Assembly (NCBI GenBank): GCA_029263415.1
Contig: JAJCXN010000056.1
Location: forward strand, 186,001-250,000
DNA from: Acidobacteriota bacterium
GTDB taxonomy: Bacteria > Acidobacteriota > Thermoanaerobaculia > Multivoradales > Multivoraceae
DNA length: 64,000 nucleotides
Reading direction: 5' to 3'
The position numbers were made by a program, and so were the translations under genes. Each line of letters begins with the position of its first letter. Position 1 is the stretch's first letter. Below the pieces are notes generated by a model. That model had not been told where the DNA came from and ran no database searches. It worked only from the letters and a program-made list of their open reading frames with translations. Positions 42,965 to 51,929 of this stretch are shown piece after piece.

Positions 42965-44314
42965 ATGTTCGACGGAACGCCTTCACCGAGAATCATGAAG
43001 CCCAGCCGCAGCCTGTTGATAGGCCTCTTGCTTCCTCTAGCGCTGGTTGCGCCCGGGCAAGCCCAGTTCGCGAAGCTGTCCACCCTGATCCCGGGTTTCT
43101 TCGATCGAACAGTAGAGCTCTTCCCGTCTGCCCACGAAGCCCACTTCGCGGACTCGAGCAACGTCATCCGCGATGCTGGACTGCAAGTCAACTCCAGCAT
43201 CGTCAGCCAGCTGTCCACCTTCCCAATCGGAACATCGGCCGGTGGTTTCACCTACGAGTTCGACGAAGAGCTGGGTATCTTCGAACGCACCACAACCACG
43301 TTTGGCAGCCTCTTCGCCGAGCGCGCCGAGACCATTGGGCAAGGTAAGTGGAACTTCGGCATGAACTCGTTCAGCGTCGAGTACGACAAGATCGACGACC
43401 TCGATCTGCGGAATGGCGATATTGCTTTCGGGCTCAACCATCTGGATACCAACGCGGACGGCACCACCGTTGAGACCTTCTTTGAAGGCGACCTGATCGA
43501 CGTGCGAGCATCTCTACTGCTCAGTACCGACACCACCACCTTCTTCGGCAACTATGGAGTGACCGATCGCTTCGACGTCGCAGTCGCGATTCCGATCGTC
43601 AGTGTCAATCTAGGAATCCAACTGGATCAAGAGATCATTCGACACGCGAGCGAGGGCTTCACAGACCCTGCGTTCCATCGTTTCGTCAATGGTACTGATA
43701 CTGATCGAGACACCATCCGGGGCTCGGCGAGCGGCGTAGGTGACATTCTGCTGCGTGGCAAGTACAACTTGGCTCGCAATGAGCACGGTGGTTTTGCAGT
43801 CGCGGTCGATATCCGGCTTCCAACGGGTGATGAAGCCGATCTCCTCGGTACCGGCACCACCCAAACCAAGCTGTTCTTCATTGCATCACAGCGCTTCGGC
43901 CGATTCGCTCCGCACTTGAACGTGGGTTATACACAATCCGGGAGCGCCGACGCCGTGGTCGGTGAGCTGCCAGACGAGTTCAACGTCACCGCCGGCTTCT
44001 CCCTCAGCGTGCATCCCAAAGTTACCGTGTTTGCTGACCTTGTCTGGCGAACGTTGCTCGACGCGCAACAGATCGAAACCCGCCAGGACACGCACCTGTT
44101 CAAGCGGTTCGACAGCGACATTGTTGAACAAAGCCTACGCAACGTCCTCGACACCCGTACGCAAGACGTCAACATCGCCAACGGCGCCTTCGGAATCAAG
44201 GTCAACCTGGTAGGCGACCTGCTGCTCACAGCAAATGTCTCGTTCTCGCTGACCGACAATGGCTTGCGAGACGAGGACTTGGTGCCCTTGATCGGCCTCG
44301 ACTATTCCTTCTAG
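42965..44314 (+). CDS. Outer-membrane transporter-like protein (MetA-pathway/phenol family)
   Basis: The protein (about 449 residues) has a signal peptide (LLIGLLLPLALVAPGQAQ) and many amphipathic beta strands, several ending in aromatic residues, finishing LVPLIGLDYSF with the C-terminal Phe typical of outer-membrane barrels. VDIRLPTGDEADLLGTG and SASGVGDILLRGKYNL match the transporter family linked to MetA pathways of phenol degradation. The strands and closing Phe support outer-membrane location; the transported compound is unknown. ATG 42965 is chosen because AGGAGAAG lies upstream; the in-frame ATG at 42995 and the frame open from 42932 are weaker. Confidence 0.75.
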   Translation: MFDGTPSPRIMKPSRSLLIGLLLPLALVAPGQAQFAKLSTLIPGFFDRTVELFPSAHEAHFADSSNVIRDAGLQVNSSIVSQLSTFPIGTSAGGFTYEFDEELGIFERTTTTFGSLFAERAETIGQGKWNFGMNSFSVEYDKIDDLDLRNGDIAFGLNHLDTNADGTTVETFFEGDLIDVRASLLLSTDTTTFFGNYGVTDRFDVAVAIPIVSVNLGIQLDQEIIRHASEGFTDPAFHRFVNGTDTDRDTIRGSASGVGDILLRGKYNLARNEHGGFAVAVDIRLPTGDEADLLGTGTTQTKLFFIASQRFGRFAPHLNVGYTQSGSADAVVGELPDEFNVTAGFSLSVHPKVTVFADLVWRTLLDAQQIETRQDTHLFKRFDSDIVEQSLRNVLDTRTQDVNIANGAFGIKVNLVGDLLLTANVSFSLTDNGLRDEDLVPLIGLDYSF

Positions 44315-44366
44315 GTCTGGTCGTTCTAGGTCTGGTTGTTCTAGGTCTGGACTTTTAGGTCTGGAC
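44309..44366. repeat. 15-bp tandem repeat that includes the stop codon
   Basis: Units ttctaggtctggtcg, ttctaggtctggttg, ttctaggtctggact and a partial fourth run from the last Phe codon of the outer-membrane protein. As 15 is a multiple of three, the in-frame TAG is repeated at 44312, 44327 and 44342, giving three successive in-frame stops. Confidence 0.92.
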
Positions 44367-44451
44367 CGACCTTGAGTGATCCGAGCTCAGGCTAGGCGAC
44401 GCGCTGCGGCACGCTTGATCAGCTTAGGTGCTACTAACGAAAGCGGGCGGG

Positions 44452-46599
44452 CTAGATGCTTTCCAACACCCAACGACCGCCAACCTTGCGAAACTGAATT
44501 GTGCGGGTGACGACATTGTTCTGTCGGCTGCCTGCCTTCGGCGTGATACTCCGCGCAACGCGGCAAGTGGCTGACGCAGTGCTCGCGCCAAGGCCGACAT
44601 CGAAAACGCAACGGCTGATCTTGACCTCCATGGCCTGAGCGTTTTCGAAACTACTTTCAATGCGACCGAACTGACGTGCGGAGAGACTGGGCCAAATAGC
44701 CCGCAAAGCCCTCCCATCCATTGCACTAATTGCGTTCGCGTAACTGTCAAGGACGCGTTCGAGCGCTGGACGAGGATCGACCGGTGTCACCGCCTTTGCC
44801 TCGACTGCCTCGACCGGTTTGGGCTTCGCTTTGGCAGGAGTGACGTTCTGCTCAGTACCCTTGGGTTCGTTTGCTATCGACTGGAGCGGTGGCGACTGTA
44901 CGACAGCAGCAGGCTTTGGAGATTCCGCCGCTGACCGGGTGCCGGCCGACTCAGTCACGGCGCCGGCACGCGCGGTCTCGACAGCTAGGGGCGCTGCACG
45001 AGCTACTTGCGAAGGGATTGCTTCGGTTCGCACGGGAGGCGTTCGAACCGGTTGAGGCCTCGGTTCAGGAGCGAGGTCCGGCGACTGAACTTGCGGGGTC
45101 TGTGCCTGTGGTGTTTGTGTCTGTGGGCTTTGCACCTGTGAGGCCCGGGCCTGCGGGGTCTGTGCACGCGGGGTCTGTGCACGCGGGGTCGCTGCCTGTG
45201 AAGTCTGTGCCTGCTCCGATCGAGGCTCAGACGGCGTTGGTTTAGCGTCGGCCACCGAAGTCGGCGGGGTCTCGACCACTCCAGGTTGCCCCGGCACAGG
45301 AGATGTGCTTGCGTCCACTTGCTCGCGCTCAGCATCTGCTACCGACAACTCCGAGGCGGTTGATCCTGCGGTCTCCTCGTTCGGCGAAGTCCTGTCAGTC
45401 CCGCTCGTGGTGTCGACACCCGCACTGCGCGCAAGCCCAAACCACACAGCACCGACGGCAACCAATGCCATCGCTGCGACCGCAAGCACGGATGGTCGAG
45501 ACGCCTTGCTGAACATCTGAGACATCGACGATTCGGTCATTCTGACTTCGCCGATGGTCCCGTCTGTCTCAGCCTGAATCTGAGCGCTCTCGATCACCGT
45601 GGCCTGCAGGTCGTTTGCAGTGGGGACCGGTGTCGCAGAGCGAGCCGTCTGAGCAAGGGCCGCCGGTCCGGGCGCTAGCGCTTCGGGGCTGGCCATGTGC
45701 TCGTCCGTGATCGAAGGCTTGACAAGTCGGGTGGTATCGGCGGGACCAGTCTTGCCAGAAGAACTGAGTTTGGTTGGCGCCACTCCGGTGTCGCCGGCAA
45801 TGCGCTGCAGAACATCGGTGAATGTGTTGGGGCGGCCGTCAGGATCCTTGCTAAGGCAATCATCAAGAAGCTTCGAGAGGTGAGCCGGAATCTCAGGCAT
45901 CACCGTCATCAACGACTCGTGCCGGTCATGATTGATCTTGTACAGCAACGAGGAAATGGTGGTGCCCGAGAACGGGCGCTTGTACGAGAACAGTTCATAG
46001 CCGAGCACACCGAACGAGAAGATGTCGCAGCGATGATCGACCTCAACGTCCGAGACCTGCTCTGGTGCAAGGTAGGCGGCCGTTCCGATCATCATTCCAG
46101 TTTGGGTGAGCTGAACATCCCCTGCATTGGCCAACTTCGCGATGCCGAAGTCCATCACCTTGACTGAACCATCGTCGAGTAGTCGTACGTTGCCCGGTTT
46201 GATGTCTCGATGAATCACACCGCGCTTGTGCGCTTGTTCGAGGCCACGCGAAATCGCAGTCAGTATCTGGAGCTTGCGACCCAGCGGCAGCGGGCGGCGA
46301 GAGCTGATGACTGCGGCCAGGTCATTGCCGGAGAGGTACTCTTGAACGATGTAGGGCACCCCATTCTCGACACCCAGGTCATGAATGGTGGTGATATTGG
46401 GGTGCTGCAGAGACGCCACAATCTCCGCCTCGCGTTGAAAACGCAGGCGCAGGCCTTCGTCATCCGAGCTGCAGGTCTTGATCGCCACCGATCGTTTGAG
46501 GATCGGGTCGTGACCTTCATAGACAACGCCGAAGCCACCCTTTCCGATCTCTCGGATGACTTCGTACTTGCCGAACTTCTCGGGCGGTGAATTCTGCAT
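44452..46599 (-). CDS. Transmembrane serine/threonine protein kinase with NTF2-like C-terminal domain
   Basis: The protein is about 715 residues from ATG 46599. The kinase domain is complete: glycine loop IGKGGFGVVYEG, Lys in SVAIKTC, HRDIKPGNV catalytic loop, and VMDFGIAKL (DFG). A single membrane segment (VLAVAAMALVAVGAVWFGLA) follows, then a long Gln/Thr/Pro-rich linker with QTP pentads (coded near 45087-45200), and a C-terminal domain (LDSYANAISAMDGRALRAIWP, NNVVTRTIQFRKVGGRWVLESI) with an NTF2-like/SnoaL look. The extracellular C terminus may bind a ligand; the partner and signal are unknown. It runs divergently from the YHS gene. Confidence 0.85.
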   Translation of the reverse strand: MQNSPPEKFGKYEVIREIGKGGFGVVYEGHDPILKRSVAIKTCSSDDEGLRLRFQREAEIVASLQHPNITTIHDLGVENGVPYIVQEYLSGNDLAAVISSRRPLPLGRKLQILTAISRGLEQAHKRGVIHRDIKPGNVRLLDDGSVKVMDFGIAKLANAGDVQLTQTGMMIGTAAYLAPEQVSDVEVDHRCDIFSFGVLGYELFSYKRPFSGTTISSLLYKINHDRHESLMTVMPEIPAHLSKLLDDCLSKDPDGRPNTFTDVLQRIAGDTGVAPTKLSSSGKTGPADTTRLVKPSITDEHMASPEALAPGPAALAQTARSATPVPTANDLQATVIESAQIQAETDGTIGEVRMTESSMSQMFSKASRPSVLAVAAMALVAVGAVWFGLARSAGVDTTSGTDRTSPNEETAGSTASELSVADAEREQVDASTSPVPGQPGVVETPPTSVADAKPTPSEPRSEQAQTSQAATPRAQTPRAQTPQARASQVQSPQTQTPQAQTPQVQSPDLAPEPRPQPVRTPPVRTEAIPSQVARAAPLAVETARAGAVTESAGTRSAAESPKPAAVVQSPPLQSIANEPKGTEQNVTPAKAKPKPVEAVEAKAVTPVDPRPALERVLDSYANAISAMDGRALRAIWPSLSARQFGRIESSFENAQAMEVKISRCVFDVGLGASTASATCRVARSITPKAGSRQNNVVTRTIQFRKVGGRWVLESI
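45087..45200 (-). repeat. 15-bp tandem repeats coding a QTP-rich linker
   Basis: The plus strand shows repeated cggggtctgtg-type units 15 bp apart. They encode QAQTP, QVQSP and RAQTP pentads in the kinase linker. The frame is kept by the multiple-of-three period. Confidence 0.85.
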
Positions 46600-46823
46600 A
46601 AGTGCTAGCAGCAACGTAACAGTTGGTTGGTTCGAGGTATCCGGGTGGGGACCCTGCGCGAACGGGTCACATCTCAGCAAGCCGGCGCTCACCCAGATTA
46701 CCAAAGTCAACCGTCCACAGCGCCCTGCCCAGATCGGCAGTCAGGTCGCCAGCACCCATCTGAGATCGACTTCGGACCGTACCCTTCGACGACGGAACAA
46801 TGTGGAGAAGGCGCCTGAACATC

Positions 46824-47321
46824 ATGACCAAGACACAACTCTTAACCCGATCACTCAAACCGACTAGCGCCCTGGTTGGCACGGCCGTCCTGCTTGCCAC
46901 CTTGGCAATGAGTGCACCAATCTTTGCAGCACCTGCTGACGGCGGCCCGGTCTACACCGCTCGCTTCAGCGATCTAGCCATTGGCGGCTACGACGCAGTC
47001 GCCTACTTCATTGATGGCGCCCCAGCCAAGGGCAGCAGCGAGTTCGAAGTCCAACATCGTGGCGTCACTTGGCGTTTTGCAAGCGCAGCGAACCTCACAA
47101 CCTTCCAACAAGACCCAACCAAGTACTCGCCGCAGTACGGCGGCTATTGCGCTTGGGCAATGGCGGGTGGCGACAAGGCGGCCGGCAAACCCCCATATTG
47201 GAAGATCGTCGACGGAAAACTCTATTTGAACTACAGCAGCGGAGTTCAAACCAAGTGGCTCAAGGACATCGAGGGCTTCGTCAAAAAGGCCGACGAGCAC
47301 TGGGCGAAACTCACTCACTAG
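46824..47321 (+). CDS. Exported YHS-domain protein
   Basis: The 165-residue protein (from ATG 46824; ATG 46800 also in frame) has a signal peptide (GTAVLLATLAMSAPIFAA). The YHS-type domain follows: AIGGYDAVAYFIDGAPAKG, GVTWRFASAANLTTFQQDP, YSPQYGGYCAWAMAGG, the last with the Tyr-Gly-Gly-Tyr-Cys signature of this group. YHS domains are small and often metal- or haem-associated. The C terminus is a helix (WLKDIEGFVKKADEHWAKL). The protein is periplasmic; its role is unknown. It diverges from the Ser/Thr kinase gene. Confidence 0.8.
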   Translation: MTKTQLLTRSLKPTSALVGTAVLLATLAMSAPIFAAPADGGPVYTARFSDLAIGGYDAVAYFIDGAPAKGSSEFEVQHRGVTWRFASAANLTTFQQDPTKYSPQYGGYCAWAMAGGDKAAGKPPYWKIVDGKLYLNYSSGVQTKWLKDIEGFVKKADEHWAKLTH

Positions 47322-47350
47322 TCTCGCTAGACGGTTTGCTGGCTCTCTTC

Positions 47351-47386
47351 ACTAATGGTCGAACTAATGGTCGAACTAATGGCCGA
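47351..47386. repeat. 12-bp tandem triplication after the YHS gene
   Basis: Units actaatggtcga, actaatggtcga and actaatggccga lie about 30 bp after the stop codon of the YHS gene, in the gap before the convergent PhzF gene. Confidence 0.9.
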
Positions 47387-47484
47387 ACCGCTAGGCGCCG
47401 AAGAAGCCGCGTTTGCTCACGTCGGCGATCTGCGGCCTCTGGCAGAGGTTCGACGAACCTAGCAACGCACCTGGAGTACTGCTC

Positions 47485-48378
47485 CTAAACGACCAACTCT
47501 CCGCGAACAACGGTCACCGCGCTACCCTGGAGCGCCACCCGTTGCTCGCGCACCTCAACACCAACGAAGCCTCCTCGTGGCGAGGCTTGATACCCAAGAA
47601 GAGTGTTCGATTTCAGCCGACTAGCCCAGTAGGGCGCAAGCGCGCAGTGCGCTGAGCCAGTGACTGGGTCTTCAGGGACACCAACCGCAGGCCCGAAGAA
47701 TCGGGAAACGAAGTCGGGACGCTGGCTCTGACCAGTCAGCGGAACCTGATCGTTTGAGCCGACCCGAGCGGTAACGATAATCCCGCGTGCACTAACCGCC
47801 GCCAATAGTCGAAGATCTGGCACCAACTCCCGCACGAACGCCACTGAATCAACCTCGACCACGTAGTCGTCCTCACCACTCCTTCCGATCCAGCGCGGCA
47901 TCAAACCCAGCCCCTCCAACAAACCGTCGGGCGGTTCACACGACCGTGGCGCTCGAGCCGGAAAGTCAAGCTCGATCAACCGCTCGCCATCGACCACGAT
48001 CGGCGTCGCAGTCAAAATGCCACTGCGCGTGTCGAACCGAATGGGCTCGAGACCCGATGTTGATTGGCTCCCGCCATTCTCAGCCATCTCGAACAGCGCG
48101 TGCGCCGAGGCCAGCGTGGCATGTCCGCACAGATCCACCTCAACATCAGGCGTGAACCATCGAAGCTTCCGAGTCCCAGCATCACTTGCTGGTTCAACGA
48201 AAGCGGTCTCCGACAGATTCATCTCGGCGGCGAGCTGTTGCGCCCACCCGCCGTCGTCCAACTGCCCGTCGAGTAGGCAAACGGCGGCTGGATTTCCCTC
48301 GAACGGCCTTAGCGCAAAGGCATCAATCTGGAAGAATGGAAGGCGCCGGCCTTGGTCCTGCGTGTTGAAGGTGCTCAT
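47485..48378 (-). CDS. PhzF-family isomerase
   Basis: The 297-residue protein shows the PhzF (diaminopimelate-epimerase fold) signatures: QIDAFALRPFEGNPAAVCLLD near the N terminus, LAAEMNLSETAFVEP with the catalytic Glu (about residue 56), DLCGHATLASAHALFE, and GVPEDPVTGSAHCALAPYW near residue 230. PhzF enzymes isomerise or hydrolyse small cyclic substrates; specificity cannot be called here. The 14-bp repeats lie just upstream of its start. It converges with the YHS gene and diverges from the amidase gene. Confidence 0.9.
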   Translation of the reverse strand: MSTFNTQDQGRRLPFFQIDAFALRPFEGNPAAVCLLDGQLDDGGWAQQLAAEMNLSETAFVEPASDAGTRKLRWFTPDVEVDLCGHATLASAHALFEMAENGGSQSTSGLEPIRFDTRSGILTATPIVVDGERLIELDFPARAPRSCEPPDGLLEGLGLMPRWIGRSGEDDYVVEVDSVAFVRELVPDLRLLAAVSARGIIVTARVGSNDQVPLTGQSQRPDFVSRFFGPAVGVPEDPVTGSAHCALAPYWASRLKSNTLLGYQASPRGGFVGVEVREQRVALQGSAVTVVRGELVV

Positions 48379-48402
48379 CGGCTGAGAGTCTAGTCCCTGC
48401 TT

Positions 48403-48466
48403 GATTGCTGAGTCTGGATTGCTGAATCTTGATCGCTGAGTCTGGATTGCTGAGCTTGGATCGCTG
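48403..48466. repeat. 14-bp tandem repeat array between PhzF and amidase starts
   Basis: Units gattgctgagtctg, gattgctgaatctt, gatcgctgagtctg, gattgctgagcttg and gatcgctg follow without gap. The array lies in the 154-bp divergent promoter region of the PhzF and amidase genes and may alter promoter spacing or bind a protein. Confidence 0.9.
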
Positions 48467-48532
48467 CGCCGAATGACTTCAACCGGTAAACTATGCGCTT
48501 GCCCTTAACTCGCTGACACAAAAGCACTTAGA

Positions 48533-49750
48533 GTGCAATCCATCTCACCGCCCCTCGACATGAGCGAAAACCTCCCCCCCCACCGCCTCAAGAAGACTCT
48601 TCTCGAGGGTGCAGTGACCAACAACGTCCAGGTCATTCATCGGCAGTTTCCGAACACCAAACTAGCTGCTCCCGGGAAGCGGGACCTTCGCCGGCCGCTG
48701 CTCGCGCTGATAGTTGGAGTGTTGTTTGCGCCCTTCGTTGCGGTCGCCGTATCACCTAGGCTCACCGAACAATACGCCACCTGGATCTACTGGTTACCAG
48801 GCACGAGCGCCATCAAGGGAACCCTCGCATTTGGGGCCACCTCTCCCGGAGACACTGGAACTGTTTCCTCCCGCGGCGATCTCGAACAACATGGGCTCCA
48901 AGCCAACCCGCCCGGACAAGCCCGGACCGATCGCGGCGCTTTGGTTGCCTCGACAGCAGACCGCATCGAGGATCTCAGCCTCCGTTTCGAAGAGCCTACG
49001 AGGCTCGATCGCAAGATTTTCGACCTTGGCGTGCACAGAGTGATTGTCGATCCCGGGCACGGAGGCGCACACTCAGGAACCTCCGTGGGGAACCTCGCCG
49101 AGAAAGAGATCACTCTCGATATCGGACTCAGAGTGCGCGACCTACTCGAGGAGAGTGGTCTTGAGGTCTTTATGACTCGGGTGGACGACACCACCGTGGA
49201 ACTGGACGACCGCATCGCCTTCGCCAATGACTCACGCGGTGATGTCTTCTTGTCAATCCACGTGAACTGGCTCGGTGCGCGCACGGTGCGAGGCATCGAG
49301 ACCTTCTATCTCGGCACCACTACCGATCCTGAGATCAGTCGGCGAGCCTCGGTAGAGAATCGTAATTCGGGCTACTCGCTCACCGACTTTCGTTCACTCT
49401 TGGACGGCATCTACGTCGACCTGCGGCGCGATGAGTCGCGCGAACTTGCCACCCAGGTGCACCGCGCAATGCTGGGAGCCATCAAGCAGCAGAACCCCAA
49501 GGTGCGCGATCGAGGTGTGAAACAAGCACCGTTCGTGGTTCTTGTTGGTACTGACATGCCTGCGATTCTTGCCGAAGTGTCTGCGATCAACAACCGCGAA
49601 GAGGCTGCCCTCTTGCGTACCGACGCATACCGCGCCACCATCGCCAACGCTCTGGCCGACGGGGTTGTGGCCTATGCTGAACTACTTCAGCCTGGGTCCC
49701 TCAGTGAGCCGGCTGCCACAACACTTCCAGCGCAGCTCAACCGCTTGTAG
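48533..49750 (+). CDS. N-acetylmuramoyl-L-alanine amidase (Amidase_3)
   Basis: The 405-residue protein has one membrane or signal segment (LLALIVGVLFAPFVAVAVSP) followed by a low-complexity region and then a zinc amidase domain: VIVDPGHGGAHSG (zinc His), NLAEKEITLDIGLRVRDLLE (Glu), RVDDTTVELDDRIAFAN, FLSIHVNW (zinc His), and VLVGTDMPAILAEVSAINN with the catalytic Glu. It cleaves the amide between muramic acid and the peptide stem of peptidoglycan in the periplasm, for cell separation or turnover. A GTG at 48533 is used; ATG 48560 is a possible start. Ninety-three bp downstream is the MamK-like actin gene, which suggests a link to cell shape or division. Confidence 0.88.
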   Translation: MQSISPPLDMSENLPPHRLKKTLLEGAVTNNVQVIHRQFPNTKLAAPGKRDLRRPLLALIVGVLFAPFVAVAVSPRLTEQYATWIYWLPGTSAIKGTLAFGATSPGDTGTVSSRGDLEQHGLQANPPGQARTDRGALVASTADRIEDLSLRFEEPTRLDRKIFDLGVHRVIVDPGHGGAHSGTSVGNLAEKEITLDIGLRVRDLLEESGLEVFMTRVDDTTVELDDRIAFANDSRGDVFLSIHVNWLGARTVRGIETFYLGTTTDPEISRRASVENRNSGYSLTDFRSLLDGIYVDLRRDESRELATQVHRAMLGAIKQQNPKVRDRGVKQAPFVVLVGTDMPAILAEVSAINNREEAALLRTDAYRATIANALADGVVAYAELLQPGSLSEPAATTLPAQLNRL

Positions 49751-49843
49751 AGAAGTAGAACCGAATGCTCACAAGAGCCCGCCACCAACCAAACTCCCAA
49801 ACGACGCCACTGAGGCCCAAAGTCAAAGGACCAGTATCCCACC

Positions 49844-50899
49844 ATGAGTAGAGCCCCACTGAAAGTCGGCATCGACCTCGGCACCTCGAGAAGCTCCATC
49901 AGCACATCCGAAGGCAAGCGCCATGTCGTCGATAGCTATGTCGGTTGGCCAGTCGATCTAGTTGCAAGGAAAGTCCTTCAGCAAGACGTACTGATCGGCC
50001 AGCAAGCCATTGAAAAGCGCACCATGCTTGATCTCCACCGCCCGCTCGAACGCGGCGTGATCAAGGAAGGATCGGAGAAGGAGGTCGAAGCGGTGAGGGC
50101 TCTGCTCGAGCATCTCCTCAGCAGCGCTTGCAAAACCGAAGAAGGCGCAACGATCGACCCTGCCCACATCCACGCGGTCGTTGGCGTGCCGGCCGAGGCA
50201 TTGCGCTCGAGCAAGCAACAACTGCGCAAGTCGATGAAGGGGTTGGTCGGCAGCCTGATGATCGTTTCAGAACCGTTCGCGGTGGCCTATGGACTGGAGG
50301 CACTTCTCCACTCGTTGATCATTGATGCTGGCGCTGGCACTGTCGATTTCTGCACCATGAACGGTCGCTACCCGACCGACGACGATCAACGGACCTTGTC
50401 CAACGCGGGCGACTCTGTGGACGACGTGCTCTATTCGCTGGTCAGCGAACGTTACCCGGAAGCGGCGTTCTCTCGCCACATGATCAAAGGCTGGAAAGAA
50501 GACTTCTCGTTCATCGGCACACCCCGCGAACCGGTCTCGGTGGAAGTCCCGGTGCGTGGCAAACCCACCAGGATCGACATTACCAACGAGATGAAGACAG
50601 CTTGCGAGACGCTGGTCGATCCATTGTGCGACACCATGATCGAACTCATTTCACGCGTCGAGCCCGAGTTCCAAGGCTTGGTGCGCAACAACGTGATCCT
50701 CGCCGGCGGCACGGGCTTGATCCGGGGACTAGGCGGCGCGCTTGAGCGCACCTTGGCCGAACTCGGTGGCGGTAGAGTCCGCGTGATCCAAGACCCGGTT
50801 TACGTTGGCGCAGACGGTGGGTTGGCGATAGCGCAAGACGCAAGCGCCTCTGAGTGGGAACAGCTCGGCGTGCCCAGCTCGCAACGCTTGAACGCGTAA
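49844..50899 (+). CDS. MamK-like bacterial actin ATPase
   Basis: The 351-residue protein has the actin fold: phosphate-1 VGIDLGTSRSS (8-18), PLERGVIKEGSEKE, phosphate-2 IIDAGAGTVDF, and adenosine ILAGGTGLIRGL near the C terminus. DQRTLSNAGDSVDDVL, SVEVPVRGKPTRIDI and DPVYVGADGGLAIA give a closer match to MamK than to MreB. MamK aligns magnetosomes in magnetotactic bacteria, but no mam gene lies in this window, and relatives outside them have unclear roles. It follows the amidase gene with a 93-bp gap and is followed by a 13-bp duplication and the convergent methyltransferase. Confidence 0.8.
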   Translation: MSRAPLKVGIDLGTSRSSISTSEGKRHVVDSYVGWPVDLVARKVLQQDVLIGQQAIEKRTMLDLHRPLERGVIKEGSEKEVEAVRALLEHLLSSACKTEEGATIDPAHIHAVVGVPAEALRSSKQQLRKSMKGLVGSLMIVSEPFAVAYGLEALLHSLIIDAGAGTVDFCTMNGRYPTDDDQRTLSNAGDSVDDVLYSLVSERYPEAAFSRHMIKGWKEDFSFIGTPREPVSVEVPVRGKPTRIDITNEMKTACETLVDPLCDTMIELISRVEPEFQGLVRNNVILAGGTGLIRGLGGALERTLAELGGGRVRVIQDPVYVGADGGLAIAQDASASEWEQLGVPSSQRLNA

Positions 50900-50924
50900 A
50901 TAGACGCCAAGAATAGACGTCAAG
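50899..50924. repeat. 13-bp tandem duplication at the stop of the MamK-like gene
   Basis: Units aatagacgccaag and aatagacgtcaag begin at the last base of the stop codon and differ at one position. Confidence 0.8.
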
Positions 50925-50928
50925 CGAC

Positions 50929-51780
50929 CTAGCGCTCGGCAACCAGGTAGGAGACGTAGCCGCCTTCGTTGTCGAGCCGTTTCTTGCGCTTGAAATCGCC
51001 GTCGGGCTCGTCGGCGTCGTCATCCCAACCCTCAGCGTAAACGTGGCTCGCGCTGAACCCTGCTTGAGCCAGGAGTTCGCGCAACTCTGGGAGCATCCAC
51101 AAACGCCAGTCGTAACGGAATGCCTTCTTGATCTTAGGACCACCTTTGATCTTGAAGTGAATGAAGCAGCGCAGCGAGCGATCAATCGCGTTGAGCCGGT
51201 GCTGATCCCAGTGGTAGGTGAACTCAGGCACCTCGGTGCCGTCGGGGTCGACCTGTGCGGGATATCTGGTCTTCTCAAGCAGTTCTTGTTCCGATTCCAC
51301 ACCGCCAAAGAGGTCCATCAAAAACAGGCCGCCTTGGTTCAGCGATGCGTGCACGCTACTGAAGTAGTCGCGCAGGGCAGCTCGTTCAGTAAAGATGAAG
51401 TAGGAGAAGTTAAACGCCACTTGGACGTCAACGGTCGGGCTCTTGGCAGTGCGCACGTCTTCTTGGCTTAAGACGACCTGGCTGCCGTGGTCACCCAGCA
51501 AACCGATCCGGTGCTTGCGGCCCCATTCCAATGTCGGCTCGTCAAGATCCACGCCATACGCAACGCGCGTCGGATCACGCTTGATCCATTCAGCGCACAG
51601 GGCTGCGGTACCACAGAAGTCCTCACGTAGGCTGCCAGGTTCACCGCCACGCAGCTCTTCGTACACGTCTTCGATGAAGTCGACGTCCGCGTCGACGTTC
51701 TGCACCGACGCTTCATACAAGTGGTGCAACGACAACCCTATGTAGGGCGCGAGCAGTTGAGCTGGTGTGGGTTTGTTCAT
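50929..51780 (-). CDS. Class I SAM-dependent methyltransferase
   Basis: The 283-residue protein starts MNKPTPAQLLAPYIGLSLHH and contains EDFCGTAALCAEW, VAYGVDLDEPTLEWG and VQVAFNFSYFIFTERAALRD, which fit SAM methyltransferase motifs I-IV with a modified motif I (EDFCGTA). AFRYDWRLWMLPELRELLAQAGF near the C terminus is the post-motif helix. The substrate is unknown. I use ATG 51780, which has AAGGCGA upstream, not the in-frame start at 51843. It converges with the MamK-like gene. Confidence 0.75.
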   Translation of the reverse strand: MNKPTPAQLLAPYIGLSLHHLYEASVQNVDADVDFIEDVYEELRGGEPGSLREDFCGTAALCAEWIKRDPTRVAYGVDLDEPTLEWGRKHRIGLLGDHGSQVVLSQEDVRTAKSPTVDVQVAFNFSYFIFTERAALRDYFSSVHASLNQGGLFLMDLFGGVESEQELLEKTRYPAQVDPDGTEVPEFTYHWDQHRLNAIDRSLRCFIHFKIKGGPKIKKAFRYDWRLWMLPELRELLAQAGFSASHVYAEGWDDDADEPDGDFKRKKRLDNEGGYVSYLVAER

Positions 51781-51837
51781 TCGTTCGCCTTGAGGTTCGG
51801 TGTGCTGCTGAGCGGCGGCGAGTCTAGCGAAGCATTG

Positions 51838-51851
51838 CCGCACCGGTGCGG
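51838..51851. promoter_or_regulatory. 14-bp perfect palindrome in a divergent promoter region
   Basis: CCGCACCGGTGCGG is fully self-complementary and lies between the methyltransferase (starts 51780, minus) and the small membrane protein (starts 51930, plus). It is a plausible operator; no known regulator site matches. Confidence 0.35.
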
Positions 51852-51929
51852 TATCCGCGCGGGTAAGATGCTGGGCATCACCCGGAAACTTTGGTCGCTC
51901 ACCTGAGCCGGCCTCAAAGGAGTTCGATC

